From contig NMRB01002225.1 in the NCBI GenBank assembly GCA_002633025.1, forward strand, positions 36,332 through 100,331: 64,000 bases of DNA, in the 5' to 3' direction. The notes under the pieces were generated by a model. It was given only the letters and a program-made list of their open reading frames with translations, was not told the DNA's origin and made no database searches. This DNA comes from Notospermus geniculatus. Taxonomy: Eukaryota; Nemertea; Pilidiophora; Heteronemertea; Lineidae. A program made the translations under genes and the position numbers. How positions within the stretch are numbered: the stretch's first letter is position 1; every line of letters starts with the position of its first letter. Below, in pieces: positions 12,364 through 24,535 of the stretch.

Positions 12364-12503
12364 GGGACCTTATTCACAAAGCCCCCGTAACTTTAAAGGT
12401 ACGCAAATCCTTTGTCAGGCTGATAGTGAACAATAGGTTGTCAGCAAAAGGACAATAGTTTGCGCACTCCCGTAAGTTACGGGAGCTTCGTGAATAAGGT
12501 CCC
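12364..12503. mobile_element. MITE, GGGACCTTATTCAC family, copy 1
   Basis: Termini GGGACCTTATTCACAAAGC and its reverse complement enclose about 100 bp. A second copy with the same ends is at 32334-32474. Confidence 0.65.
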
Positions 12504-12704
12504 AGGTAATGATATGGCGATGGCGTCAGTCACGCCGTGACAAAATGGAACGCAGTGTGCGATCAGTAGTACTTACAGTGTCCCCAAATCTTTTGGCATC
12601 GGGATATTTTCTTTATAAGGAAACCGAGCAGTTTAGAAATATCATATGCGAATGTTACTCTGGCGTCCTCTATGTTGCCAACACATACATGTACATGACA
12701 TATA

Positions 12705-12921
12705 CAGTAAACTCGAGTTTAAACCACCGGTTCATAAGCACACCCACAGTCGAAATGGGAGTGAATAAAACAACAACTATTACGCTGAGTGACTGGAATT
12801 GCTTGTACGATCACAACCACGTGATGGAATGAATAGTTGCTTAAGGCCTAGGGTGAAACTGAGCCTACTTTGGGTGCATTTATGAACATATTGAATCGGT
12901 GGTTTAAACTCGAGTTTACTG
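12705..12921. mobile_element. Mariner-type MITE, 217 bp
   Basis: CAGTAAACTCGAGTTTAAAC begins at 12705 and its reverse complement ends at 12921. TA flanks both ends (12703-12704, 12922-12923), the Tc1/mariner target duplication. Confidence 0.75.
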
Positions 12922-13048
12922 TACATATGCATGAATACCATCACTGCTTGGGACTGGGCGCGGCACACACTGCAGCAGCTGGTCAAAATAATATACGTGG
13001 CATTGGGTAAAAATAACTATTCCATTGTGTGCGATCAACGATTAAGGG

Positions 13049-13160
13049 GAAGCTGTTGTTGTACATTTTCATATTGCTTTGATCAAGGCTGCCCCCCCCC
13101 CCCAGCTGATTGTTGTACATTTTCATATTGCTTTGATCAAGGCTGCCCCCCCCCCCAGCT
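13049..13160. repeat. Two tandem 60-bp units with poly-C
   Basis: The unit (TGTTGTACATTTTCATATTG, CTTTGATCAAGGCTG, a C-run, AGCTGA) occurs twice with almost no change. Confidence 0.85.
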
Positions 13161-13254
13161 GACTGTTTTTATGGTGCAATGTGATCACTGTACGTGCTTT
13201 ACAGAAACAGAAAATGAGCAAGGTCCCAAGAATTACAGCTTAATCAGGGGCGGA

Positions 13255-13963
13255 TCTAGGATTTGCCAAGGGCGGGTGTCCAATCCATCCAATAGGGGCA
13301 CCTCAGGCGGGGGCAAAGCCGACGGGGAACCTCCCCCAGAAAATTTGAAAATCTAGACGCTCTCAGATGCATTTCCCCGGCATTTCAGGGCATAACAAAT
13401 TGTGTGATTAAGTGTGCTTTTATGACAAGAGTGGCGTCGAGGATTTCACTTAAAATAGGCCTAGTCAAAATGGACAACAAAGTGGAGGATACGTACATCA
13501 AAAGTAGGCCTAACCAGTATATTATCAAGGTGTGCAAGGAATCGGGAATACCGCAGATGCCCCTTGAGGCTCCTAATGGACACTATGGGGCAATTAAAAC
13601 ACCCAGTCCAGCTAAAAACAACACATTTTGAAAATATGCACTCTTAAAAAAAAGGGGCAACCGAAGCAAAATAATTAGAATTTTGCTCAACAAAGAATAC
13701 ATTTTGCAAAGAGCACAGAAACTCATATACACATTTTTACATACAGAAAATACCAAGATGGCTACATGGGATGGATGGAGTTACAACAAGATACAGGTTC
13801 ATAATAAAGGCAGTGACTTTGACAGGAAATTTGCTACTTTAATCTGGACTTTTGGGGATGAAGTACCGGTAAGGAGTTTTACGTATTTGTATAAATTAGG
13901 ATTCATTGTAAAGTATACAGGGCGGGTATCCGGAACCCTAGACCCCCCGCGTATCCGCCCCTG
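13255..13963. mobile_element. DNA element with CAGGGGCGGATC ends, 5-bp TTAAT duplication
   Basis: The left end CAGGGGCGGATCTAGGATT and the right end (…CGTATCCGCCCCTG) are inverted repeats. TTAAT flanks both sides (13250-13254 and 13964-13968). The element sits inside a tandem unit whose intact neighbours give the empty site, which confirms a 5-bp duplication. The internal ORFs show no transposase motif, so it looks non-autonomous. Confidence 0.7.
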
Positions 13964-13968
13964 TTAAT

Positions 13969-15460
13969 TATATTACGTAATCAAAAAAGAAATTCGCCAA
14001 AGCTGAAAAACAGGTACAATTTTCGTAGAGAAGAAGCATGTAAATGGCTTATTTATAGAAACAGAAAAATGAGCACAGTTCCAAGAATTACAGCTTAGTT
14101 ACATTACGTAATCAAATGAAATGGTCCACGGTCCATGTGCTCACCCGTTTGGACATACATGTAATAGTGTAATGACAGAGAGAGGTACATGTCAGTTATG
14201 AGCAATCAGGGTCAAGTCATTCCCAAGCTGCATGACTTCAATGACTGTTGGGTTATGCCACTGGCGGCCATATTGGATGTGCGATCGGGCCAAAACTTCA
14301 CATACACATAAAGGTCGTCTAGAGGGAGTCACGTAGCACATTTGAGTGATCTGGGTCAAGTCGTTCCTGAGTTATAGCACATTTGATGATTTTCGGGCTA
14401 TGCCACTGATGTGCTTGTAAAGGTAACATAGAAAGAGGTAAATATCAAGTTTGAGCACTGTGGTTCAAGCCTTTCCTGAATTATAGCACTTGGATGATTT
14501 TCAGGTTACGCCATCTCGTGGCTATATTGGATGTCCAATCGGGCTAAAACTTCACATGCACATAAAGGTCATCTAGAGGGAACCACATAGCACATTTGAG
14601 CGCTCTGGGTCAAGTCGTTCCTGAGTTATAGCACATTGGATGATTTTCGGGTTACGCCACCTGGCGGCCATATTGGAACGTTAATCAGGCCGAAATTTGA
14701 CGTGCTTGTAAAGGTCAGCTAGAGGGAGGTAAATATCAAGTTTGAGCACTCTGGGTCAAACCATTCCTGAGTTATAGTACTTCGTTGATTCTCAGGTTAC
14801 GCCACCTGGCGGCCATATTGGATGTCCGATCGGGCCGAAACTGGGTATTTTTGAAGGTACCCCTCTAATACATGTTTATGCAAGATATGAAGACGCTCAG
14901 TGAAATAATGAAGAAAAGTGGCACGTTCGTTACTTTTGTCGAACTTTGACCTCTGTGACCTTGAAAAGTAGGTCAAATCAAAAACCCGTTGTACATAATT
15001 ATGTATCCTAATTAGATACACCTATGATAAAAATTATCCAGTCATTAGTTCAGGAGTTATTGCACTTTTTGTGTATTTGGTTTTGGCCACGTGGAGGCCA
15101 AGCCAAGAATCGAATCGGACCGAAACTTCGAGTTGTAGGTCATCTGACCTAGGGGTATTAGGTACCACGTTTCAGATCAATAGCTCCAGCGGTTACGAAA
15201 CGTGCCCGGCTAACGGTCAAGGACGGCGGACGACGACAGACGCTGCACCACGACAAAAGCTCACAGGTGAGCTAAAAAGAAATTCGCCAAACATGAAAAT
15301 CAGGTACAATTTTCGTAGAGAAGGAGCATGTATGAAGCATTTATAGAAAAAGAAAATGAAGACAGTTCCAAGAATTACAGCTTACTTACATTACGTAATC
15401 AAAAACAAAGGAATTCACCAAACATAAAAAACAGGTGCAATTTTCTTGGAGAAGAAAGTG
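13969..15460. repeat. Tandem ~140-bp units interrupted by a 1.17-kb repeat
   Basis: Units containing AAATTCGCCAAA, CAGGTACAATTTTCGTAGAG, TTCCAAGAATTACAGCTTA and TTACATTACGTAATCAAA occur at about 13970-14110, 15274-15408 and 15409 onward, with an earlier partial unit near 13205. The first and second complete units are separated by the repeat at 14107-15272. Confidence 0.6.
14107..15272. mobile_element. Dispersed repeat R1, copy 1
   Basis: It begins TGAAATGGTCCACGGTCCAT and ends CTCACAGGTGAGCTAAAAA. The interior contains several degenerate units of roughly 165-175 bp sharing CTGGGTCAAG, TTCCTGAGTTATAGCAC and CCACCTGGCGGCCATATTGG. Copy 2 lies at 29230-30136 and a short 5' fragment near 26903. 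The A-rich end could reflect target-primed insertion. No ORF is recognised. Confidence 0.6.
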
Positions 15461-15964
15461 TAGATGCAAATATTCAGGGAGTGGCAGCAATGTCACAAAC
15501 CCATAGAACCTGGGGTGGCGAGGGTGTCTTGACCTGCACTTTATGTGCACCATACACGCTCAGTACATCAAAGTAGCACCAGGAAGTAAAATCCACAACT
15601 GTCATGGCTGCCCTGTTTTAGACAATCTGGCAGCATTCATGGAATTCACGTGCAGAGTACTCTATAACTGTTGAAAATATTGCTATCAAAAGGGGTGGAC
15701 TAAGTAGAAAAAACCTTGAACTTTATGATACGCATGTTGTTTGATCTTCAAAATGTAACATTTCTTGGGAAAGTGTTCCGAGTACTAGTCTTTTGTTTCA
15801 GCTCATTAGTAATTATAAGTAGTGCATTCTAAGATGCGTCTCATTCAATTCCTTTTGACTGATAGACCCTGCAGGTTTTATGGTATTTTGACATGTTTTA
15901 TTTCCAACGCTCCAAAAATTCACAATGTCAGCTTCCCCTTAATCCTTCTGTTTGTATAGTCATT

Positions 15965-16620
15965 TCATATAAAGTACAGATCATTGATCGATTGTCATCG
16001 ATTGATTATCATTGTTCTTCATTGGATCGATCATCTTCTATCGTCTTCGATCATGATGGATTGTCGTTTTCGATTGTCATTGATCAGTTTCGATCGTCAT
16101 CAATCGTCTTCAATCATCTTCAATTGTCATTGATTGTTGAGCGTCATCGATCGTCACCTATTGTCTTCGCTTATCAATTAATCATCATCGATCATGATGG
16201 ATCATCATCAACCGTCATCGACCGTAATCGATCATCATCGATCGTCATCAATTGATCATCATCGATCGATCATCATCAATCAACCATCATTGATCGTGAT
16301 CGACCGATTGTCATCGCTCATCATTGATCGATCAATCGTTGTCGATTACCTCGATTGATCGTTATCGATCGTCTTTGAGCGATGATTATCATCGATGGTC
16401 ATTGATCACCATCAATTGTCGTTGGTCGATCATCATCGATTGATTGTCATCGATCGTCACCAATCACCATCGAAAATCATCGATTTTCATTGATGGACCA
16501 TAATAGATCGTAATCGATCATCATCGATTGTCATCGTTTGGTCGTCATTGTTTGATTGTTATTGATCGATCGTCATCGATCAATCATCATCGGTTGGGCT
16601 GTCATCAATCGCCAGGCGAT
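15965..16620. repeat. Degenerate GATCRTCATC satellite
   Basis: About 650 bp made almost entirely of variants of GATCATCATCGATCGTCATC, rich in TCGA and ATGATGA. The frame open across it is low complexity and not a gene. Confidence 0.85.
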
Positions 16621-17191
16621 TATCACAGATCATCTCGGTGGACCAAAAGTCACGAATCGTCATCAATTTACTATCATAGGTATGCGTGAGGTCTAGGCAT
16701 GCTGGGCATAGCTGCCTCCTTAACACAGTGATAATGAAAGACTTAGGTATGCCTAGATGCGTCACTGCATATATGCACACCGTTTTGAAAAGAGGCCGAC
16801 CATCCATGCCGATATGTGTTTAAAGGCAGTGTACATTTATGCATTAGTTGGCACACGTGTGTAGGCCTACCTACCATCACTGACCATCTACCGTACCGGG
16901 CCTGGAACATCACAAATCATGGACATCATGGCCTATGCCGGTGAAAATGGATGGTCAGATAGTCCTGTCGGTTATTGCAACTTATATTTCGGCATACTCC
17001 ACGCAGCATTGAAATTTTTTGATACTTGGACGAAGATTTTAACACTGCCATTGACGCTAGATCACCATCTTGAAAACCTTGACGTCATCGTCGGCGGGCT
17101 GGTCTATCACGTGACACGGACTTCGTTTTCAAAATGGTATTATTTGCAGAAAACAGTATTTATCTTGTCAAAAATGAAACAGAATAACTTA

Positions 17192-19388
17192 CACTACCCT
17201 CCAAAAGTTTGGGAACAGACACGTTAAGGGGGATGTAAAGAGGCCACTGAGTGAAGTACCACAAGTGGGACCCATCCAAAAAGTCCAATATCCGTGAGAT
17301 TGACAGCCAGAAGGGCATGGCCATCAGTGTCTATACATACATGGCTCACTGTACACTGCACACACACACTAATTACACAAGCCCCATTGTCTTTACGAGA
17401 CATTACATCACCTCACCTCGGGTGCAATCAAACTCCAAGCCACCAGCCTTTCCGACCAATCAAGTAACGTAAAACGCAACAGAATAAATATAGCTAGAGG
17501 CAACGAGCCACGAAAATGTTGATTTTATCACGGGTCGTCCAGAATCACCGGTGAAAATTGCACTGCATTTCCAACTTCACAAAACATGGAGCTGCCATAG
17601 GCCTAATGAGTTGTTCGAACTACTTTCGAGGGTCAACTCGGTCCAGTCGGATCGCAACCCGAACTCCATAAATTCCTCGGGAATCTACTCTTTTGACGTG
17701 ACCGACATCGTTACTCGGGTTGAATACAGTCCGAACTCGACCACTCACGTGACAACATGGCGACCAACCACAAAAAGTCGTCGAATTCACTGGAAAATGT
17801 GTAGTGGGATGCGCAACACAAAATGTGTAGCTGTGCGAGACTAGGTGGAAAATGGCAGCTCCCATGTTTTGTGAAATTAGAACTGCAGTGCAAGTTTCAC
17901 CGGTGATTCTGGACGACCCGCGATAAAATCAACATTTTCGTGGCTTGTTGTCTCTAGCTATATTTATTCTGTTGCGTTTCACGATACTTAATTAGTCGGA
18001 AATGCTGGTGGCTTGGAGTTTGATTGCACCCGAGGTGAGGTGATGTAATGTCTCGTAAAGACAATGGGGCTTGTGTAATTAGTGTGTGTGTGCAGTGTAC
18101 AGTGAGCCATGCATTTATAGACACTGATGGCCATGCCCTCCTGGCTGTCAACCTCACGGATATTGGACTTTTTGGATGGGTCCCACTTGTGGTACTTCAC
18201 TCAGTGGCCTCTTTACATCCCCTTAACAGGCTTTCCTAATTGCAATATATTCTGCTGCCTTCTGTATCAACGGGATGAACTTGTCACAAACTTGGTTAAG
18301 TTATGTTCTCCTGACATTTTACTCACCAATAAGACCATTTGTGCCCATCAGGGAAGTTTGTAAAAATAATAACTTTGAAAATATCAAAATCTGATATTTT
18401 CATGATATTTCACAAAATTTATTATCAGACAAACATTTTCATTTTTTTTTCATAGGACATGTAGGAAGAGAGTCTTAATCCGAAAGGTGCTATTTATGAT
18501 TCACTGACTGTAGCAATAATGACAATGACGATAATTTTAGGCATCTATCATTTTGATAATTTTCCATTCTCTTGATATTTTCTACATAAATTACAGAATT
18601 ATATGATACTGAACCACCGAGACCTCAGTTACGTTGATACCAAAGTGCCACATAGATATCAGAGTGTCTTGATACCTTTCAGTCCCCCTTTGTGTAAAGG
18701 GGTTGGAGGAAGAACGCTCCTATGTCCAAAGTGTGCATATTTCAGAAAGTATTGGTCCTGGAAAGTTAATGAGAAACAATGACTGAATACCTATGCCGAT
18801 TCTGAGCAAAAAAGCCGAGTTATTTCTCTACTTTTGTTGAGGTTCAAAAAAGCATTGTTTTAGATAATTAGGGGTTTTTTTTCTCTGCATAGTGACTGTT
18901 AATATTTTGCTATCAGGTATCACCACTGCGAATTTTATCCAAATCGGACCAATACTTTCTGAAATATGCACACTTTGGACATGGGAGCTCCAGCCCCTTT
19001 CGTGATAATGTCAAAATCAGCATAATCAAGGGGGGCCTGATATTCCATCGCAGTTAGAATATCCCTGTTAGTATGAGTTTCAAACCTTCAGTAACTTATA
19101 TTGCAAGGTCTTGAGATATAAGATAAGAAATGTCATTGAAAAATCTTTGTGTGAAGAGCTGGCAGATTAAAATCTCAACAAAATATCAAATTTCAACGTT
19201 TTGATCATTTTGATGAGTTCAAACTTTTCAAAATGTCAATGAGACAAGTTTTAATCAGAAGCGCATGCTATAAGTAAATTGTAACACAAATTGTGAGCAA
19301 ACACTCAGTAAATGAAATGGATGGCACTTTATATGAAATTGTCTGTCTGGCATGTGTCGGCGTGTTCCCAAACTTTTGGAGGATAGTG
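17192..19388. mobile_element. Mariner-like relic, ~2.2 kb, with nested foldback
   Basis: The ends CACTA[CT]CCTCCAAAAGTTT and its reverse complement (AAACTTTTGGAGGATAGTG) are Tc1/mariner-like. The interior 18230-19360 has no transposase frame left. The TTAA-flanked element 17228-18222 is inserted close to the left end. Confidence 0.55.
17228..18222. mobile_element. TTAA-flanked foldback element, 995 bp
   Basis: Arms of about 360 bp (17228-17592 and 17868-18222) are inverted copies beginning GGGGGATGTAAAGAGGCCAC. TTAA lies directly outside each end (17224-17227, 18223-18226). A TTAA duplication fits piggyBac or Kolobok; G-rich ends favour Kolobok. The ORFs repeated on opposite strands here are arm by-products. 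Confidence 0.7.
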
Positions 19389-19673
19389 CATTATATCTAC
19401 TCTCACCGATGTATGTATCACTCTATACCTTTATACACCTATCTTCAACGATCTACATTGTAAGCGTAGAAAACGAGTGATGGGGTGACCGCTTAACAAT
19501 CAGTAGAATTTCTACTGTTCGCTCCGCGCTCGCACTACTTTTCAAGATGGAAACCTAGCGCCGCTACTAGTGGTGATATTCTCTGATATCGCCACCTAGT
19601 GTCAAGTTTGGTATTTCGGTTTGCACAGTTTTCACGGTTATTTTCGAAGATAAATTGGCATACCTTGCGCTCG

Positions 19674-19897
19674 AACATATCCAATAGAGTGTCATTCACC
19701 AACGAACGTGAACTCGACTGACGGAAAGAACAACACAACCTCGCCACCTCTTCCGGCGTGAGGACCGTTAGTGCTCTCCTGTGGAGTTTTCGTCTCATTG
19801 TCTTCGGGGAAGCGTCGGAAATGATCGGCAATTTCCGTAGGCCTTCGGCTCGTATGTTTACATTTTTATCGTGGAGAAAAATGCTTTCAAAGTTCAC
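19674..19897 (-). other. Possible coding exon of unknown gene
   Basis: An open minus-strand frame with basic and serine-rich residues (KTMRRKLHRRALTVL, TPEEVARLCCSF) ends at a strong donor, AAG followed by GTATGCC (donor at 19673). There is no ATG at the left boundary of the frame; the first is at KTMRR. No downstream exon is recognised. It lies just downstream of the GPCR gene on the same strand. It could be chance. Confidence 0.25.
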
Positions 19898-20052
19898 TTT
19901 CTCGGCGAAAGTTTACATTGAGAAGGGGAGGTTTTGTATCCAAGACTGTACTTGAAAGATGCGTGAAGGTTTGAAAGTCACATATTCGGTAGTTGTCTTT
20001 ATTTCCGTGGAAGTTTGTTCTTTTAGTAGTATAGAAGATGTTGCCAAGTCCT

Positions 20053-23000
20053 TTACTCGTTAAAACAGAACACGAGCTTCTTTAAACGTAGTTTAACGTC
20101 ATTTCTGTATTTTTTACCGCCCCCGACGCAATAGAGGTAAAAGTTAATACCGTAATTTATCATCCAAATCTGCAATAAAATAAAATGCTCGGTGAAATAC
20201 CGCAACTGCCAGTATTCTTCGAACATGTTATAGCGGCTAGTAACTTCTTCAAGTCCCATCAGTACGTCTTTCATTCGAAACGGAATTGAGGTCAAGACGT
20301 AGGCGATACTGACGAGAATTAACATCATGGTCAGGTAGTTCGTCTCCTTCTCCTTGGTTTTTTGTCCCTCCGTGCTGACGCCCATTTTAACCCTTTCCTT
20401 CGACGCCATGTGCAATACAATGATGATCCACACGTTGCAAAACACGATGATGCAGAAAGGAAGGATGGTGCCGATAGCCAATTGTGCGGAATTTCCGAGT
20501 GCGTCCAATTCGGGGTCCCCAACTGACATGCGCAGAATGCTAAATCCTGAAAAACATCGATAATGTCTCGCTTAAAACCTTCAATGTTTTCTTGGCAGCA
20601 GCCTACTCCAGGGGCACTTGAAGAAATTTGAGGAGATGCACCATATAGATGATTTTTTACGATTTTTTCGATCAGACCTCATCGCGTGGTTTGAAAATGA
20701 AAACTACCTTCAGAGTAATTTAAAGGAGAATGGTATGCGATCTCTTAACGGTACTTTGACTGCCGACGTAGAGGGAGCCATACAGCGGCAACAACACAAA
20801 CTAAAAAACATTACAAAATATAATTCGTTGTCGGCGAATGGACCCGATGTGCATGCATCATATATACTATACGTACATATCGGTCCATTCGCCGACAACG
20901 CAGTTAGTCACTGGGGTTGGAGAGTGGTGCACACGGCAATGGTGGCGCCGGTGTAACATCTGCCAGTGTTCCCCATCTGTGTGTGTTTCCCTCCTATTGT
21001 CTGACGGAATAAGCGGCGACTTGACAATAGGGGACACACAGAGAAACATGTCGATCTATATGCCAGCGTTTCCCAAACGACAGGGGGGGGGGGCACACTC
21101 GCCCACAGAAACACTGGCAGATATAACACCGGCTGTGGAGAAAAAGTGGCAATAGTTGGTCCATTTTTTTGTTAGATTGAGGGTATCACCACATTTCCGA
21201 TGGCCCCCGCAATATTCTATTGGCCGACAGCACTGCCATCTCTAAAATGGTGAGACCACGCCTGATTCTTTGAGACATCTTCTATTCAATGAAGGAACGA
21301 CGTGGTGTAAAAATAGGATAATCTGAACGTACGGCAAGGATGGCAGGCTACAGGATATTAATTAGTACTCTTTCACTAATCAACATTCTGGCTTATACGA
21401 TCGCTGCTGCCATCTACACTAGGAACCGACTGCAGATTTGCGTCTGACGCAGAGACGTGGATCCAAGCTTGGGGCACACCCGGCCCGTGGCTCCTCTATT
21501 TTGTAGAAAATTATTAAAATTGACCGGGAAATTTCGAAATTTTGTAAAGATGTTAAAATTTGACCGAGGTTTTCCACGATGTGTTCTGGCTGTTCCCCCT
21601 CTTTCCCACGATTCTGGATGTGCCCCTGTGACGCAATACCCCAAGAGATTTTTGATGGCCAATGTACTACAGGACAGTACAGAACAGATGAGTATCGCTG
21701 GCAGTCATCATGCGAAAATTAGGTCATCACCAAGGGAACCGGAATTCTCTTGAAAGTGACAGATGATTGGTTCTCCCATCCCCCAGTGGGGTAAACCCCT
21801 TGGCGATGACCTAATTTGGCAAGCATTGACTGGCTAACGCCAAATTTTAAAATCAAAACTTGAAAATGTTTTACCTGTTGATTCATTGCGAACGTTTTTA
21901 TATGTAAAGAATATGTAAAGGTTGAGACCAAGAATCAAAATGGCCGTCGTTGTCATGGTGACGCAGGCCCGTCGTGTTGTGCAGAACCTGGGAGCTGCCA
22001 TCGGAAATCTGACAACAGTTAGTCGGTCAATCGTCATCTCGGCAAGAAAGAATCCCGAAAGGATTCCAAAAGCATAGGCGTGGTACCACATCAACCTAAA
22101 ATTGGGGTGTAGCCTAAGCTAGGAATCCACCAATGATTTTCAAGCTGATTTTGCGTTGCGACTCGTTTTGCAACTGAGTTGCGTTACAACTGGGCACTCG
22201 ATCGCCGTAGTGGACTCGCTAGACGTGATTTCCACCAGTGGCGAAGATGTGGTCAATTTCAGTCGGCAATCGGTCGGCGACCGGTGTCAGTTCCTTGCAA
22301 TCGTATTCAATCGCAGGTGGCAGGTTTCAAAGCAAGTCGCAACGCAGAAAATCAGAGGTGGATTCCTAGTTTTTAGTTATGACCAGAGTTTAAAATCGTC
22401 GGATTGGTTGCTGTGGAAGTAAGGAAACTCAAAATTTACACACATGCGCATTCACTTTGTTTCGTCGGACGATAATGCATTTATAGCGTGTTCGTTTACT
22501 CGCCCGGGCCTCCCCTGTACTGGGTGAGCCCACAGTTAGCCCACTGAAGCAGGCTTCATGCTCACGCATTACGCCTGCTGTCGGGGTCGCGAAAACCGGA
22601 AGTGTGGTAGGATTTACTACCAGGCTGGATGCGCGCGCATCAGCTAGCAGACGAAGCATTAACTCACTGCAAAATCGAAATCTGGCGACAAATCACACTC
22701 TTGCCAACTTTGCCACAGAGCCTCTCAAGCTGCCCCTGTATAATGGAGTCTAATTGGCTTGCAATAGGGCCTAATAACGGCAGTTTGTGTCCTATCAGCG
22801 GGTTTGGGTGACACAACCAAGAACCCCGCTCAGTGACAAGAGTTCAAAATGGCGTCCACGTCGAACATTTCTCGCTTCGAGCATTCAGCGAGGTAGTGCA
22901 ACGAATGTCGGCGAGAAGGATACTAAGTGACCTATCCCAGCGATGTTTTGTGTCATTACCTAAACATCCTGCGGATAGTCCGTTGAAGAAATCACCCTGC

Positions 23001-24524
23001 TATCTCATTTCGATTCCTGCAGCTTGCCGTTAGCGCTGCACACAGATGTACACGATATGGGCACGATGTACAGGTTTGTACACGGGCTACATCATCTTGG
23101 CTTCTTTGGGGAATACCTTCCACTGATACGTCATCACAGCAGGTTCGTATTCTGATTGGACGTATTCCGACGAATCACAGCCAGAATCAAGAGGGCGACA
23201 GCAGTCGTAAATGAGGAACAAATGTCGACTGCAAGGTGGTCTAGCCCACAGTGTTCTTTTATCGAGTGACGTCATGATCTGGGGCCTCTCGGGCCAGCAT
23301 GCCTTTCGACAACATGGCGTCGAACGTGCCGAATCCGCCATAATAATGGTCAGCACGTAACAGTAGATACAGAGAGTGAGGATCAAATAGCTACCAGGGC
23401 GACTTTTGTCTTCTAGTCGTCCTAGTCTCGTGCCACCAGACTCTGCAATTTTCAATTTTAGAGTCTGGTCCAGATGGTACCTTTTGCTTGTAAAAACCAT
23501 CATGGCGGACAATCTACCGCCGATGACGTAGAACACAATGCACAATCAAAGCAAAAAGCATATTCAGCGTGCGAGTAAAACTGCAGTATTTGTAGCCCTT
23601 GCTGTTAGGCCTACTGCACTTTTTATAGCATAATTCCCTCCCCAATCGAAAAAAATATAATATACTTGCCTGAAATTCCAGTGAAACACACTATAAATTG
23701 ACTTGACAACACAATTGAGGCGATTCACCTCACTAATTTTCACGCTTCAAGTTCTCTGGGCACCGCCATATTCCCCCTGCAGCCTACGTCACCAAATTTT
23801 GAAACTAGCCAATCAGCGAAGCTGACCTCATTTCAAATCATCGAAACGAGGTCAATAGGTCGCTACAATGAGAATTTCGTTCCGTGCCAGACCCTCGGTC
23901 TGACGACCTCGGAGTATGACCGAGGGGCTGGTTGCGCGAGACTACTAGTCGTCCATGTCGTCTGCTGGTGTGCCTGTGCTATTGCTGGCCGCCATTTTGT
24001 CTGATCACGTGCTGCAATCTCACTCGAGTGAGGCCCAACCAACCCTCAGCGTTCGGAATGGGAGTTTATTGAGCATGCACCTCGGTCATCAAAAATTTAC
24101 CACGGGGAGGCCCGCGTGAGTAAACGAACACGCTCTTAGAATCTAATCCTTCCTGCCAAACGCGGTGAGCATGCGCAATATCCTGAAATTAGACTAGCCT
24201 GGTTTTGCATTGTACTCACTGCAGGACAAAAAGTGATGGCTGTCCCGTTCCGTAGAAGAACACCCACATCGCCCATATGTATTCGATGAGGACAGATGAA
24301 TCAGCCATGGCTAATCCAGTCATATAGTTACACGTTGAGATGCGTCTGTTGTCTTTCTGAAGTGTGATGGCTATGGAGAGAAAATTCCCGACGAGGCCGA
24401 AGATCGAGATGGGTATCCAGGAATACTTGGTCACAATAAGGTAGACCATCCTAAGAGCGAGAACAGTATTGCCCACTGTCCCTCCTTCCTCCTCCGTGAT
24501 GGTAATGTTGTTGTCTTGCAGCAT
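20053..24524 (-). CDS. Rhodopsin-class GPCR, complete, three coding exons
   Basis: Seven-helix receptor; coding exons 24524-24220, 22095-21875 and 20546-20053 join in phases 2 and 1 to give 339 residues. Exon 1: extracellular N-terminus with an NITI site, TM1 with GNFLSIAI (N1.50), TM2 with LAMADSS (D2.50). Exon 2: TM3 ending TIDRL (R3.50) and TM4. Exon 3: second loop, TM5, third loop with ERVKMG and KEKET, TM6 with SIPFRM (P6.50), TM7 with NFYLYC in place of NPxxY. Position 3.25, normally the disulfide cysteine, is leucine. This resembles the peptide-receptor-like families expanded in invertebrate deuterostomes; ligand unknown. Introns hold a MITE (22119-22374) and a ~600-bp repeat (23400-24010). 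Confidence 0.85.
20826..20900. mobile_element. Short perfect hairpin element
   Basis: CGTTGTCGGCGAATGGACC and its exact reverse complement lie about 35 bp apart. It looks like a very small MITE upstream of GPCR exon 3. Confidence 0.6.
20949..21130. mobile_element. MITE, GGTGTAACATCTGCCAGTG family, copy 1
   Basis: The ends GTAACATCTGCCAGTGTT and AACACTGGCAGATATAAC are inverted. Inside is a second inverted pair around CCTATTGTCTGACGGAATA and ACTTGACAATAGG. A related copy is at 25157-25679, and a fragment lies near 43885-43990. Confidence 0.6.
22119..22374. mobile_element. MITE in GPCR intron, GCTAGGAATCCACC ends
   Basis: CTAGGAATCCACC…TTTTGCGTTGCGACT on the left is mirrored by TCGCAACGCAGAAAATC…GGTGGATTCCTAG on the right. 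It occupies GPCR intron 1 just upstream of exon 2. Confidence 0.55.
23400..24010. repeat. Dispersed repeat R2, copy 1
   Basis: A ~600-bp segment matched in inverted orientation at 31290-31810 (shared words: GCAAAAAGCAT, CACACTATAAATTGACTTGA, GACGACCTCGGA, AGACTACTAGTC versus GACTAGTC). The termini contain CCAGACTCT/TAGTCTGG-like words. No coding sequence. Confidence 0.6.
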
Positions 24525-24535
24525 CTTCGTCTGTG

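Noticed and set aside
15893-16255. 120-codon plus ORF rich in RSSSIVID
   Set aside because: Translation of the GATCRTCATC satellite; low complexity only.
17988-18200. Minus ORF almost identical to the plus ORF at 17251-17472
   Set aside because: They are the two arms of the TTAA foldback element and not a duplicated gene.
23087-23545. 152-codon minus ORF
   Set aside because: Overlaps dispersed repeat R2 and has no domain, no splice-consistent ends, and no conservation with the repeat's other copy in frame.
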